Shown here: piece by piece, positions 22,969 to 30,891 of the stretch | How the letters are laid out: the number at the start of each line of letters is the position of its first letter | How positions within the stretch are numbered: the stretch's first letter is position 1 | IMG/VR virus record: IMGVR_UViG_3300032046_000008 | Coordinates: 1 to 64,000 of that record | DNA length: 64,000 bases | DNA from: a virus | Reading direction: 5' to 3' (one strand) | Notes under the pieces: generated by a model | What the model was told of the DNA's origin: nothing | Databases searched by the model: none | What the model saw: the letters and a program-made list of their open reading frames with translations, nothing else | Position numbers and translations under genes: made by a program

Positions 22969-24311
22969 CAGTTTATCTCAATCCCCAATTGTGCCATCTC
23001 TTGCAGAATCAATTGCTCATTTTGACCATGATGAGACATATCGAAAATGTGTCCAGAATCTACATCCCAAGCTAGTGCCCATCGAGGAGCCCACTCTGTA
23101 TCTCTATCACGCGTCTTCCTAAGACTATACCAGAGAAGTTTCCGATAGTTGCGATCTGGAGCCATGGTTATAATTGTATTTGCCGCCTGCACAAAGGAAT
23201 CTCCAAATGCTGCATCATTCAGCGATGGCATTAGAAAATCCTCACCTCGTCCCAGTGCGACATCTGTATCTGTGCGCCGTCCTCGCCTGCTGTTGACTGC
23301 TTGGTGAGTAACGATAATAGGAACTCGTATGGCCGTGGCCAGTTGCTTCAGTCGATAGGACAAAGATCGAATCTTTTCCCAGGTCTGTTGGCCTTTATCT
23401 TCGTCCTTGAGCAAACTTAAGCCATCAATAAGTATGAGCGTTGGCTTGTACTCCTTATGCAGCATCCTAATGTCGCCGACGCTGACAGCCTCGCCCTTGA
23501 TACTATCTACTGTAAACCAACGTTCGCTTACCTTGACCTTGTCACGGTAGGCTGCATACACTTCTATCATACTAGAATCACCTGCCACTATTGCTTTATG
23601 ACTGAGAGGAATTCCTAATTCTGCTGCAATCAAGACATCTATGCGCAAGGCCATCTGTGATTCTGGCATCTCTGGGCTGATGAGAAGAATTCTATTCTTG
23701 GTCTGCATCCACGCAATCGCACCCAATTTGTTTATGAACCAGGTCTTGCCAACAGAAGGTCTGGCATAGATACCGATTAATTCTCCTGGCATCCAGCCCT
23801 GATGACTACCATCGATGGGTTTCAGACCTGTTGGAATGCCCCAAAGTTGATATCCCTTCTTGCGCATCTCTGTCCTCTTGAGATAGCGTGTGTATCTCAA
23901 ATCTGCTCCAATATCTGTTGCAGCCATATGTCCATTTGTAGAGATATGTATCGTCTCCAGACGGTCTAGCATAGCAGCGCCAGCTTTGTCGGGATCTTCC
24001 TCAAGGAGTTCCAGATTATCACGCCAGATCTGTTGTATTTGCCGTATCTTGACATAATGCTGCAATTGCTGGAGCCAATAGCGAAAGTCACCTTCTGGTG
24101 GTTGCCAGTCTGTATAGGACGCTCTTATCTGATCGTGTGTTGGAAGGATCTGGTACTGCTGTTGATAGTTACTAATCCAGGCGAATAGATCGCCCCATAC
24201 TACAAAGTCCTGTTGACGAATACCTGCTTGCCAAATCTCTAGGAGCTGCTCTGGGCTTGCTATGGCACCGATGAGTCCTGCCTCCACAGCAGCCTGCGGT
24301 GGTCTTGCCAA
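22968..24311 (-). CDS. Replicative DNA helicase (DnaB-like)
   Basis: 447 aa from TTG 24311, with GGAGG six nt upstream. N-terminal helical domain, then RecA-type ATPase: GELIGIYARPSVGKTWFINK (Walker A), ILLISPEMPESQMALRID, PTLILIDGLSLLKDED (Walker B), PIIVTHQAVNSRRGRR. Gene order with primase and MazG is typical for phage replication. It would unwind DNA as a hexamer for the DnaE-like polymerase. Confidence 0.88.
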   Translation of the reverse strand: MARPPQAAVEAGLIGAIASPEQLLEIWQAGIRQQDFVVWGDLFAWISNYQQQYQILPTHDQIRASYTDWQPPEGDFRYWLQQLQHYVKIRQIQQIWRDNLELLEEDPDKAGAAMLDRLETIHISTNGHMAATDIGADLRYTRYLKRTEMRKKGYQLWGIPTGLKPIDGSHQGWMPGELIGIYARPSVGKTWFINKLGAIAWMQTKNRILLISPEMPESQMALRIDVLIAAELGIPLSHKAIVAGDSSMIEVYAAYRDKVKVSERWFTVDSIKGEAVSVGDIRMLHKEYKPTLILIDGLSLLKDEDKGQQTWEKIRSLSYRLKQLATAIRVPIIVTHQAVNSRRGRRTDTDVALGRGEDFLMPSLNDAAFGDSFVQAANTIITMAPDRNYRKLLWYSLRKTRDRDTEWAPRWALAWDVDSGHIFDMSHHGQNEQLILQEMAQLGIEIN

Positions 24312-24335
24312 CAGAAGCCTCCAATCACTACATCG

Positions 24336-24791
24336 TCAATTTCCACGACTTTGGAAGGCTCCTCTTCCTACCTGCGCCTGCACTCCTGCAAGTTGATTCT
24401 TTACCCATTCTGTTAACTCTTCTCTAACTCGTGGCAGAGCCGACGTTGCCCTGGCATCTAGCCAATTCTCTGGCAGCAGATCTCGATATGTCCAATAACA
24501 ATTCGGCAACTTCACGGCATTCATTACAGAGCAAAGCAGTGCCTCTGCGATAAGTTGATCTCTCTCGATCCAATCCTCAAATGCATGTAGAAACACTGAA
24601 GGATTAGACCATGACTTTTCCTTCTGGAGATAGAAACCAAGCAGCACCTGGCTCGGCTCGATACCCTCTTCATCCATGAACTTCCTAAACAGCCTAGCAT
24701 CTCTGCCAAGAACAACATTACCTCCACAGATGGACTTAAAGAGAGGGACAAGGTCAACTGCTGTTAATTCTGAAATGTTCTTTTTAGGCAT
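24336..24791 (-). CDS. Hypothetical protein in replication block
   Basis: 151 aa from ATG 24791 (MPKKNISELTAVDLVPLFKS). Mostly helical: LFRKFMDEEGIEPSQVLLGF, HAFEDWIERDQLIAEALL, and a basic tail. Directly upstream of the helicase, so a helicase loader or accessory is conceivable, but no AAA+ or other motif is present. Confidence 0.55.
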   Translation of the reverse strand: MPKKNISELTAVDLVPLFKSICGGNVVLGRDARLFRKFMDEEGIEPSQVLLGFYLQKEKSWSNPSVFLHAFEDWIERDQLIAEALLCSVMNAVKLPNCYWTYRDLLPENWLDARATSALPRVREELTEWVKNQLAGVQAQVGRGAFQSRGN

Positions 24792-24988
24792 TAGAGAGAC
24801 CCTGGCAAGGAACCCAAATTCTGCGCTGGGTTGCACATTGGACGGGGAACACACGAGATTTCACCCAGACTCTCCCGCCTCGCCAGGATCATACACGGTG
24901 AATAAGCCATCTGGCCTGCACATCGTCTTACGAGGCAATCTAGCCAACAATTGAATTCCTCGCAGTCTTCGCTTGGCGACTCATCCAC
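24791..24988 (-). CDS. Possible Cys-rich small protein
   Basis: 65 aa from GTG 24988 (reading MDESPSEDCEEFNCWLDCLV), with seven Cys, ending in a TAATG overlap with the next gene. The region is also full of RNA hairpins, so this frame may be chance. Low confidence. Confidence 0.3.
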   Translation of the reverse strand: MDESPSEDCEEFNCWLDCLVRRCAGQMAYSPCMILARRESLGEISCVPRPMCNPAQNLGSLPGSL

Positions 24989-25110
24989 CGCCTGGGAGAC
25001 TGAATTCGTCTACCGGCTTGCTCAAGATTCTCTCGTTCCACTGAGGCCATCGTCTCATTCAGTCCCCCAGGCGAGGGGCGAACCCTTCGCCTCCTGCATC
25101 CCTGCAGGCA
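24855..25110 (-). ncRNA. Candidate structured RNA (unassigned)
   Basis: The 345-nt stretch between the small basic protein gene and the gene at 24336 has strong minus-strand folding potential. A 17-bp stem pairs 25057-25073 with 24989-25005; its one imperfect pair is a G-U on the minus strand and a mismatch on the plus strand, pointing to a minus-strand RNA. Just 5' of it are two perfect 6-bp hairpins (25077-25091, 25093-25108). A further pairing, TGCGAGG with CCTCGTA, lies near 24930-24965. It does not match tRNA, tmRNA or RNase P as far as I can see. Could be a cis-regulator, a replication origin or a new RNA. Confidence 0.45.
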
Positions 25111-25136
25111 ACTAGCTAAAGGCAGATCGCGTGGTA

Positions 25137-25307
25137 TCAATCTACCTTCATCCCCCAAAGTTTTCTCCAGATTCCTGCTCTCGCAAGAACTCTACCAATA
25201 ATCTTGTTCTTGCCTCGTCGCACCATGCGACGAGGACTTCCGCTCGTTAAAGCTTTAACATCAGCCGAGAGTCGTGCACTTCTAAATAGCAGACTTGTTA
25301 GATTCAT
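25137..25307 (-). CDS. Small basic phage protein
   Basis: 56 aa: MNLTSLLFRSARLSADVKAL, then SGSPRRMVRRGKNKIIGRVL and a C-terminal ARAGIWRKLWG. It matches a family of very small, Arg/Lys-rich proteins common in phages and plasmids of high-GC bacteria (pattern RSAR...D..A...G.P....R...K..GR). Function unknown; likely nucleic-acid-binding by charge. No strong ribosome-binding site, so it may be coupled to the gene upstream. Confidence 0.6.
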   Translation of the reverse strand: MNLTSLLFRSARLSADVKALTSGSPRRMVRRGKNKIIGRVLARAGIWRKLWGMKVD

Positions 25308-25322
25308 TGCTCTGGCTCGATC

Positions 25323-25847
25323 TTAAATGTTTTCAACTGCTTGTTCTTCCAAAATCTGGAGTATCTGGCATACTACCGCTGCTTGCCCTGCCAATTTCCT
25401 TAATTCTTCTCGCACATATTCCTCATCACGGTACATACCCTTCTGGGAAATTCCACTTATCCCTGGAACCAGATCCCAAGCATGAGCACAATCAAACCCG
25501 AACCACCATATATCCTGCCCTGTCTTGGTCGGATATTCGCTGTCTTCGCCTGCATGTTCCTGCTCATGTACCAACAGCCTGCGTGGGAAGTCTGAAATAG
25601 GAGGACCCATCTTCGCGTACTCTTCTATCTTGACTTCCAGCATCGCTATCTCAGCCGGATGGCCCCAGTTCTGATGATGCGAGAATGTCAGGCCACCATG
25701 GACTTCTGCACTAATATCATCATAGCGCTTCCCATACCAAGGATGCGAGGATGGCACACCAATATAGCCGCATAAGGAGCCGAGTTTATCATGCTTCGTT
25801 ATAGCAAAAGGGAAATCACCCTCGATCCAATAATTAATCAGAACCAT
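25323..25847 (-). CDS. Conserved phage hypothetical protein
   Basis: 174 aa. GYIGVPSSHPWYGKRYDDIS, EVHGGLTFSHHQNWG and WWFGFDCAHAWDLVPGIS form a set of motifs I recall from a conserved phage/plasmid protein of unknown function, with a C-terminal YRDEEYVREELRKLA helix. The HGGLT and FDCAH motifs look like metal-binding or catalytic residues. Overlaps the SNF2 gene by 14 nt. Confidence 0.65.
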   Translation of the reverse strand: MVLINYWIEGDFPFAITKHDKLGSLCGYIGVPSSHPWYGKRYDDISAEVHGGLTFSHHQNWGHPAEIAMLEVKIEEYAKMGPPISDFPRRLLVHEQEHAGEDSEYPTKTGQDIWWFGFDCAHAWDLVPGISGISQKGMYRDEEYVREELRKLAGQAAVVCQILQILEEQAVENI

Positions 25848-27546
25848 CTACCAATCTCCGCAACTGTGCTTCTGACCATCGTGCTCGCTCTTCTGTCGCT
25901 GCGCGATTTATCACATCGTCAAATAACATCTCTCGCTTTGCGAGTATCTTATTCATACCGACATCGATAGTGCCCTTGCACAATAATTTCACTACGTTGA
26001 CTGGCCGTTCTTGACCAATCCTGTGCAATCTGTCCTCACGTTGCACCATGCGAGAAGGATTCCAAAGCATATCTAGGTGGCAGATCATATCTGCACCTGT
26101 AATGTTCAGGCCGAAAGCTCCAGCATCCGTGCTGGCAAGTACCTTGCCTAATTCTCCTCTGTTGAATGCTTCTATCCTCGGCACTCTCTCCTCTGCCGGT
26201 ACATATCCTGCGATGATGGCTTCCTCCGGTAGCTCGAGTTCTTTCACGAGCAATTCTGCCATCTTAGCAAAGCGTGTGAAGACAACTGCTCGCCCTTCCC
26301 ATTCTGCCAACAATTCCCTCAGAGCTTCCAGCTTGGAGCCGTGGAAATTGTTATCCTTCTGGCTAATGAACCCCACAGGCCCACCCGAGAAAACCGTCTG
26401 ATCGCTCCCTTCGGGCGTTGCCAAAAGAGCCGGCGAGCTAGTAAATTGTTGCAGACGAAGTAATTGTGTGAGGACATTGGCTTCTGATGCAGATCGGCCA
26501 TGCTCTGCGAGCCAGAGGAGGAAAGCCCGCTTGATCTTCTCATACTCCTCTCGCTCCTCTGGCGAGAGATCGATCCATATCTCGTTATAGAGTTTTGGAG
26601 GCAGATAGGATGCAACCTCAGCCTTAGTGCGCCGGAGTAGCCATGGCGCTATTCTCTCTCGCAGCAATTCATGATTCTTGGAGCCTATTACGTTGCCCCA
26701 GAAGTCTAGTATCAAGTGCTGATCCCGAAAACGACTAAAACTGCCAAGAATCGTTGGTCGAAGCAAACTCATAATACCCCAGAGTTCTTCTAGGCGCATT
26801 TCCAGAGGAGTGCCTGTCAGAGCCCAGACATTATCAGAAGTCTGCACAATCCGTTGTACCCGTCTCCAGGTCTTGGTCTGTGTATTCTTACATTTCGTAA
26901 CTTCATCCAATACAAGAACATCCCATTTTCGATCAAAAGGCCAGTCCTGAAGAATAGTCTTCTCATAATTGGCAAGAACTATGCGACCACATTCGCCATG
27001 AGCATCAAAGTCTTGCCACATATCCTTGCGTTTGTTGTCGGGTACAATAAAGGGAACCCAACAATCCAAATATCCCCATTTTTCGATCTCGGCCAGCCAA
27101 TTCCAGAGCAAAGTTTTTGGAGCCAATATTAGAATATCAGCAGCCTTGATTACAAAGGCTGCATCTAATGCCTCCTTAGATTTTCCAAGGCCCATAGAAT
27201 CTCCCAAAATTCCTTTGCCTTGGAGCGCCAGAACCTCACTGCCTACCTTCTGGAAGCCATATTGTGCACCATTCAGATTCTGATATTTGACTTCCAGGAT
27301 CTTGTGTAGCTGCTGGCGAAATTGAGCTTCTCGCTCTCGCGCCGCAGGAGTAGATTGATAGATAAAATGATAACGCTCGAGGTCTAGCACAACTTCTGGT
27401 CCTGTGGCCAACCATGCACGAGAGGACTTGTCCCAGAAGAATCCTGGGCATTGTTTGACTGCCTTGACCGTAGCCTCGCTGTAAGGGAAGGTTAGACAGA
27501 AGCCTTGTTCGCCATGAACGTCGAGGAGGAGTTGCGAATTCATCAT
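25834..27546 (-). CDS. SNF2-family DNA helicase/translocase
   Basis: 570 aa. N-terminal HARP-like strand region (CPGFFWDKSSRAWLATGP), then helicase core: QKVGSEVLALQGKGILGDSM (Q region) followed by GLGKS Walker A, LILAPKTLLWNW (Ia), VLVLDEVTKCKN (DExx box as DEVT), ALTGTPLEMRLEELWG (III), RAVVFTRFAKMAELL (IV), TDAGAFGLNITGADMICHLD (V), REDRLHRIGQERPVNVVKL (VI). Phage SNF2 proteins remodel forks or act in recombination. DEVT replaces the usual DEAH/DEGH. Confidence 0.9.
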   Translation of the reverse strand: MMNSQLLLDVHGEQGFCLTFPYSEATVKAVKQCPGFFWDKSSRAWLATGPEVVLDLERYHFIYQSTPAAREREAQFRQQLHKILEVKYQNLNGAQYGFQKVGSEVLALQGKGILGDSMGLGKSKEALDAAFVIKAADILILAPKTLLWNWLAEIEKWGYLDCWVPFIVPDNKRKDMWQDFDAHGECGRIVLANYEKTILQDWPFDRKWDVLVLDEVTKCKNTQTKTWRRVQRIVQTSDNVWALTGTPLEMRLEELWGIMSLLRPTILGSFSRFRDQHLILDFWGNVIGSKNHELLRERIAPWLLRRTKAEVASYLPPKLYNEIWIDLSPEEREEYEKIKRAFLLWLAEHGRSASEANVLTQLLRLQQFTSSPALLATPEGSDQTVFSGGPVGFISQKDNNFHGSKLEALRELLAEWEGRAVVFTRFAKMAELLVKELELPEEAIIAGYVPAEERVPRIEAFNRGELGKVLASTDAGAFGLNITGADMICHLDMLWNPSRMVQREDRLHRIGQERPVNVVKLLCKGTIDVGMNKILAKREMLFDDVINRAATEERARWSEAQLRRLVDGSD

Positions 27547-27556
27547 CCCAAAAACT

Positions 27557-27757
27557 TCAGACTCTTTGCTTCGCCTTTTTGATTGCGCACTCGGATTCTG
27601 CTAAAGCTTCTGAAAGTTTGTTAATCAATGTGCCCAATTGTCTACCTCGCTCATAATTGGCAGGACCGATCATAAGCGCATCTACTTCAACAATATACTC
27701 GAGCACAGATTGGCAAAGATCCTCTAATGCCTCCAAAACCTCGGGTTGCGCGTTCAT
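27557..27757 (-). CDS. Hypothetical helical protein
   Basis: 66 aa, helical (VLEALEDLCQSVLEYIVEVD, LGTLINKLSEALAESECAIK). Overlaps the upstream stop by 4 nt. Not recognised. Confidence 0.5.
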   Translation of the reverse strand: MNAQPEVLEALEDLCQSVLEYIVEVDALMIGPANYERGRQLGTLINKLSEALAESECAIKKAKQRV

Positions 27758-28026
27758 CTAATCTCTGCGTCGCGCATACGCCCACAATCCGGGCAAGGCC
27801 GGCTACCCAGCAAACCTTCGATCCTATCATCTGGGTATGACATACCACAGAGAGGACAAAACCATGCTTTACAGTTCTGCCCGTTGGTTAGGACCATGTG
27901 ACATGGCCCCTGGTGAAAGTAGCCCATATCCTCTCGTAGAGCTTTGCCCTCACGCACACAACACACAGGATGATTTCTAATCCTTGCATCATAAAGATAG
28001 TTTCTAACCCTCTTGCTTAACATCAT
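27754..28026 (-). CDS. Zinc-ribbon hypothetical protein
   Basis: 90 aa. C-terminal Cys pairs NCKAWFCPLCGMSYPDD and GSRPCPDCGRMRDAE make a zinc-ribbon-like module; the N-terminal part holds HPVCCVREGKALRED and HQGPCHMVLT. Probably a small nucleic-acid-binding or regulatory protein. Immediately downstream of two very small genes. Confidence 0.6.
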   Translation of the reverse strand: MMLSKRVRNYLYDARIRNHPVCCVREGKALREDMGYFHQGPCHMVLTNGQNCKAWFCPLCGMSYPDDRIEGLLGSRPCPDCGRMRDAEIR

Positions 28027-28028
28027 CT

Positions 28029-28106
28029 CTAATCCCTGTGTACAAAGACTTCGTAATAACGAATACTGGCCCGAATCTCGCCGACAGAAAGTAATTCAGG
28101 CTTCAT
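28029..28106 (-). CDS. Very small protein (25 aa)
   Basis: Reads MKPELLSVGEIRASIRYYEV, ends two nt before the next start and overlaps the upstream stop as TAATG. Only spacing supports it. Confidence 0.35.
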   Translation of the reverse strand: MKPELLSVGEIRASIRYYEVFVHRD

Positions 28107-28261
28107 TATCTATGCCGCCATAGAAGTAATTTCTCCCAAAGTGTTCTTCTTCGCTTCTCCTCTAGCAAATCTAATCCTTTCTGTACCAATGTCTGGTTCT
28201 TCGGTATATAAGAACCATCGACAGAATGACCTGGATCAATTCCTTTCCAATTCTGGGACAT
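28106..28261 (-). CDS. Small hypothetical protein (51 aa)
   Basis: MSQNWKGIDPGHSVDGSYIP followed by a basic helix (LDLLEEKRRRTLWEKLLLWR). The QNW near the start recalls the GQNW phrase of the proteins at 3802 and 5033. Operon spacing supports it; function unknown. Confidence 0.5.
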   Translation of the reverse strand: MSQNWKGIDPGHSVDGSYIPKNQTLVQKGLDLLEEKRRRTLWEKLLLWRHR

Positions 28262-28288
28262 AATTGATCTTCTTGTTTCCTCCACCTA

Positions 28289-28558
28289 TTACATCGTTGG
28301 AGCAAGTTCCTTTGGAGAGCTCAAAACTTTGAGATATTTCTCATGCAGAGAGACAAGTGCATAACCACCACGGAGTTCTGGACGAGAAACTTCTATAGTC
28401 CATATTCCTGGTTCTGGAGATTCCTCTCCTTGCCATCGTTTGCCAATTCTTCCACCTTCTCTAGTCTGATGGCAGATAATTCCTTCTTTCCCTCTGGCCC
28501 ATTTGGGAATTGCTTTAGAAGATTTGATTTTGACTTTCGTTCCACGTTCAATGTTCAT
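28289..28558 (-). CDS. KOW/SH3-like small protein
   Basis: 89 aa from ATG 28558, overlapping the HNH stop as ATGA. MNIERGTKVKIKSSKAIPKW and KEGIICHQTRE resemble the start of a KOW/SH3-type barrel, with IWTIEVSRPELRGGYALVSL as later strands. Possibly nucleic-acid or protein binding. Confidence 0.5.
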   Translation of the reverse strand: MNIERGTKVKIKSSKAIPKWARGKEGIICHQTREGGRIGKRWQGEESPEPGIWTIEVSRPELRGGYALVSLHEKYLKVLSSPKELAPTM

Positions 28559-29157
28559 CCCAATTGGCGAAGAACTTTCTTTATCGATCTTATCTGCGCG
28601 TATTCGCAACCAGATCGCTCCATGTCTTTTATTTGTTCCTCAATAAGTTGTCTTAGTCCTTTACCATTGCGTGATGGAGGATTGCTTGGGCCTTGCTGTA
28701 AAAACCCTGCGAGTTCAGGACGTTCGACCAAAAGAGTTTTTAGATAGGGTTGAATACTATTCTTGTTGCGCATGGAAGATTTCTTAATTCGTAGACGCAA
28801 TTGCCCGCGTCTTCTTCCTAATTTCAACCCAGGATGATTGAACTTGGGTTTGTTGCAATCTTGGCAGCATGAAACAAGATTCTGAGGGACAGTCTTGCCT
28901 TTAGGCCATGGAACAACATGATCAATATTGGCATTTTCATAAGTGACTTCACGTTTGCAATATTGACAACGATATCTGTCTCTCTTTAGGACGAACATTC
29001 TTAATTTAGCAGGAGCATAATGATTATTTTTGAAGGCTTCCTGCAAGAAGAGAGTTTCTTTTCTACATTCTGGACTGCACCAACGAGATTTCTTTTCAAG
29101 TCGACTTTGACAACCTCTGCAATAATAAGGTTTTAGAATTCTTTGTTTATTTTTCAT
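28555..29157 (-). CDS. HNH endonuclease
   Basis: 200 aa. An N-terminal zinc finger (YYCRGCQSRLEKKSRWCSPE) precedes the HNH core: RMFVLKRDRYRCQYCKREV, ANIDHVVPWPKGKTVPQNLV, SCCQDCNKPKFN, with two CxxC pairs around the catalytic His. The basic C-terminal half (LGRRRGQLRLRIKKSS) could bind DNA. Probably a free-standing homing-type nuclease. It is preceded by a gene-free, hairpin-rich leader (29158-29345). Confidence 0.85.
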   Translation of the reverse strand: MKNKQRILKPYYCRGCQSRLEKKSRWCSPECRKETLFLQEAFKNNHYAPAKLRMFVLKRDRYRCQYCKREVTYENANIDHVVPWPKGKTVPQNLVSCCQDCNKPKFNHPGLKLGRRRGQLRLRIKKSSMRNKNSIQPYLKTLLVERPELAGFLQQGPSNPPSRNGKGLRQLIEEQIKDMERSGCEYAQIRSIKKVLRQLG

Positions 29158-29345
29158 TCTTCAAATTTGTACTCTTAGAAGGGTTAGACCTGCCCCCTTC
29201 CCCAGAGTGGGGATCAGGGTCTCTTAGTGAGGGTTGAGCCTGCCCACGCAGTCATTGCAGCCTGTCCAGTCACGGCGTGGGTCACTGGGTCAAAGACTAG
29301 GGAGCAATGACGACTGTCTCCCTAACAGGCAAAAATGGTCAGAAC
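29158..29345 (-). promoter_or_regulatory. Structured leader with direct repeat, upstream of HNH gene
   Basis: No gene seen in these 188 nt. Stem-loops: CCCACGC/GCGTGGG (29243-29249 with 29275-29281), AGGGAG/CTCCCT (29299-29304 with 29318-29323) and TCCCCACTCTGGGGA near 29198-29212. A ~24-nt near-repeat with core CTCTTAG..GGGTT..CCTGCCC occurs at ~29172 and ~29221. This may be a 5' regulatory RNA for the HNH gene or an old insertion boundary. Confidence 0.4.
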
Positions 29346-29639
29346 CTAAGCCCTGGCCAATTTGGATACAACAAAAGATCGCTGGTAGCGGTCTCTCATT
29401 CTCTTGACGAGTTCTCTGGTGCTAACAGAAATGGCTCCAAACCGAATTGCTTGTTGCCGTTTGCTAGGAGCCAGATCATAATGTGGGAATATTTCATCAT
29501 CTTGGAACCATGAGTATCGCAATCCGAGTTGGTGGGCAAAGGAATGCAATTCTTCTTCGTTCTCATCACTGACCATATGGCACCATGCTAAGTATCGCGT
29601 ACGGCTTTTGCAGTGGCGAAGTTTATCTATCAGAATCAT
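29346..29639 (-). CDS. DUF4031 family protein
   Basis: 97 aa. RYLAWCHMVSDENEEELHSF, LGLRYSWFQDDEIFPHYDL and SKRQQAIRFGAISVSTRELV match the small DUF4031 family found in phages and bacteria. Function unknown. Overlaps the next gene upstream by 4 nt. Confidence 0.75.
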   Translation of the reverse strand: MILIDKLRHCKSRTRYLAWCHMVSDENEEELHSFAHQLGLRYSWFQDDEIFPHYDLAPSKRQQAIRFGAISVSTRELVKRMRDRYQRSFVVSKLARA

Positions 29640-29842
29640 CGTGATTCGTCAATGCAACAGCATTCTTGAATCTGGACTTCTACCCATTGGACAGGCCCAT
29701 CCGGTCCGTGATATTCTGGCGACATCTTGCCGATGGCAATTCTGGCTTTGTCTAAAGTCTTGGTCGTCGCTAGCGTTCTTGGGGATGTGCTCCGACCCCA
29801 TTTGTCCGCTGGCAAGAAACCGAGTACATGAAAATGGGTCAT
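29636..29842 (-). CDS. Small paralogous protein, copy A
   Basis: 68 aa: MTHFHVLGFLPADKWGRSTS, LATTKTLDKARIAIGK and a Cys-rich end (IQECCCIDESR). It is clearly paralogous to the gene at 38798 (THFHVLGFLP-DKWGRSTSPR shared). An N-terminal strand and helix suggest a small alpha/beta domain; function unknown. Confidence 0.65.
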   Translation of the reverse strand: MTHFHVLGFLPADKWGRSTSPRTLATTKTLDKARIAIGKMSPEYHGPDGPVQWVEVQIQECCCIDESR

Positions 29843-29985
29843 TCGGAATCATCCCATTTTGGACATAAATAAGACCGCTCCTGGTGAAGACAGGCTGGGC
29901 ACCCGAAGTCCAGGAGCGGTCTAAATGGCTCGCCGTCCGGCGGGGCGGCGGAAAGCCCAATTGTAAATTGCCCAGTTGTCTTCAT
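29839..29985 (-). CDS. Small zinc-binding-type protein with internal hairpin
   Basis: 48 aa, ATGA overlap with the next gene, AGGT upstream of ATG. The C-terminal half has CPACLHQERSYLCPKWDD, a CxxC...C pattern. The coding sequence contains a perfect 13-bp inverted repeat (29872-29884 with 29910-29922, loop 25 nt). In protein the arms encode RPLL and QERS. Confidence 0.55.
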   Translation of the reverse strand: MKTTGQFTIGLSAAPPDGEPFRPLLDFGCPACLHQERSYLCPKWDDSE

Positions 29986-29997
29986 GGTAACCTAATT

Positions 29998-30669
29998 TTA
30001 ACCCTTTTGATGAGAAAAGGAAAGTCCCCTCTCATCAAAGCTATTAGAACCTCTACTTTTCCATTTCCAAGTTGCTCCTGATTTGTGCCGTTTAGTATGT
30101 TCCGCTTGACTCGCAAAAAGTTCCAGATTATCTGGGCAGTCATCATCGATAATTCCATTGATATGGTGTATGACTTCCCCTGATAGGAGCGGTCTTCTAA
30201 TCATTTGTTCCATCGCCACATGTGCGCGAAAGCGCCAACCAGTTTTCGTCTTGATACACATACGACCCTGGACATGATGTGTACTGCCGATTGGCACCCC
30301 TTTACCTTCTCGCCCAATGCCTGGACCTTGTCCATAGATCTTCCACCAATCTCTTAAAGTCTTTGCAAATCTAACTTTTAGCATGGAACTTCTACGAGTC
30401 GCCCAACGAGCACGAAAATCAGAATTCTGCCAAAGGCGCTCCCTGATGACGCTAAGTTTCTCCCTTGTTTCTGCTGATTTCATTGCTGCGTTGATTTTTG
30501 CTCTATGTTCCGGAGAAAATATCTTATGCTTGCCCATAGCACTTGCACTCATCTTAGCACGAATCTCCGGAGACCAAGATCCACTTTTCCGGTTATGCCC
30601 TTGCGCAAAGCGGTTATTACATCTAGCCCCACATCCACATTCGCAAAGTTTCTCTGTCGTACTCGGCAT
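29998..30669 (-). CDS. HNH homing endonuclease with NUMOD-like repeats
   Basis: 223 aa from ATG 30669. Cys motif at the start (KLCECGCGARCNNRFAQGHN), then NUMOD3-like helices (WSPEIRAKMSASAMGKHKIF, PEHRAKINAAMKSAETREKL), then an HNH_3 core: AMEQMIRRPLLSGEVIHHIN, GIIDDDCPDNLELFASQAEH. A typical phage-borne homing endonuclease. No intron or split gene is evident beside it. Confidence 0.8.
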   Translation of the reverse strand: MPSTTEKLCECGCGARCNNRFAQGHNRKSGSWSPEIRAKMSASAMGKHKIFSPEHRAKINAAMKSAETREKLSVIRERLWQNSDFRARWATRRSSMLKVRFAKTLRDWWKIYGQGPGIGREGKGVPIGSTHHVQGRMCIKTKTGWRFRAHVAMEQMIRRPLLSGEVIHHINGIIDDDCPDNLELFASQAEHTKRHKSGATWKWKSRGSNSFDERGLSFSHQKG

Positions 30670-30680
30670 GATTAAGTCTA

Positions 30681-30839
30681 TCAATCGGGATTATCAGGCT
30701 TCTTCAGGATTGCGCAAGGCAGCGCAACGATGAAGAGCGCCGAACCAAAGATCCACCATAAGAGAAAGTTGCCACCCTTACCATGCGCGATCGCCGCAGG
30801 TAAGATGCCGATTATAATTGCCAATATTAGGAGAGTCAT
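30681..30839 (-). CDS. Small two-span membrane protein (superinfection-immunity-like)
   Basis: 52 aa: MTLLILAIIIGILPAAIAHG, then KGGNFLLWWIFGSALFIVAL and a polar tail. The IPA.IA..KG.NF..WW.FG..LFIVALP pattern is widespread in small bacterial and phage membrane proteins, some annotated as superinfection immunity proteins. It may affect host envelope or secondary infection; inferred. Confidence 0.6.
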   Translation of the reverse strand: MTLLILAIIIGILPAAIAHGKGGNFLLWWIFGSALFIVALPCAILKKPDNPD

Positions 30840-30891
30840 GCTCGTGTTTTATCCTTCACTTTATACATCGTTGCGAGGCTTTCCTTTGGAT

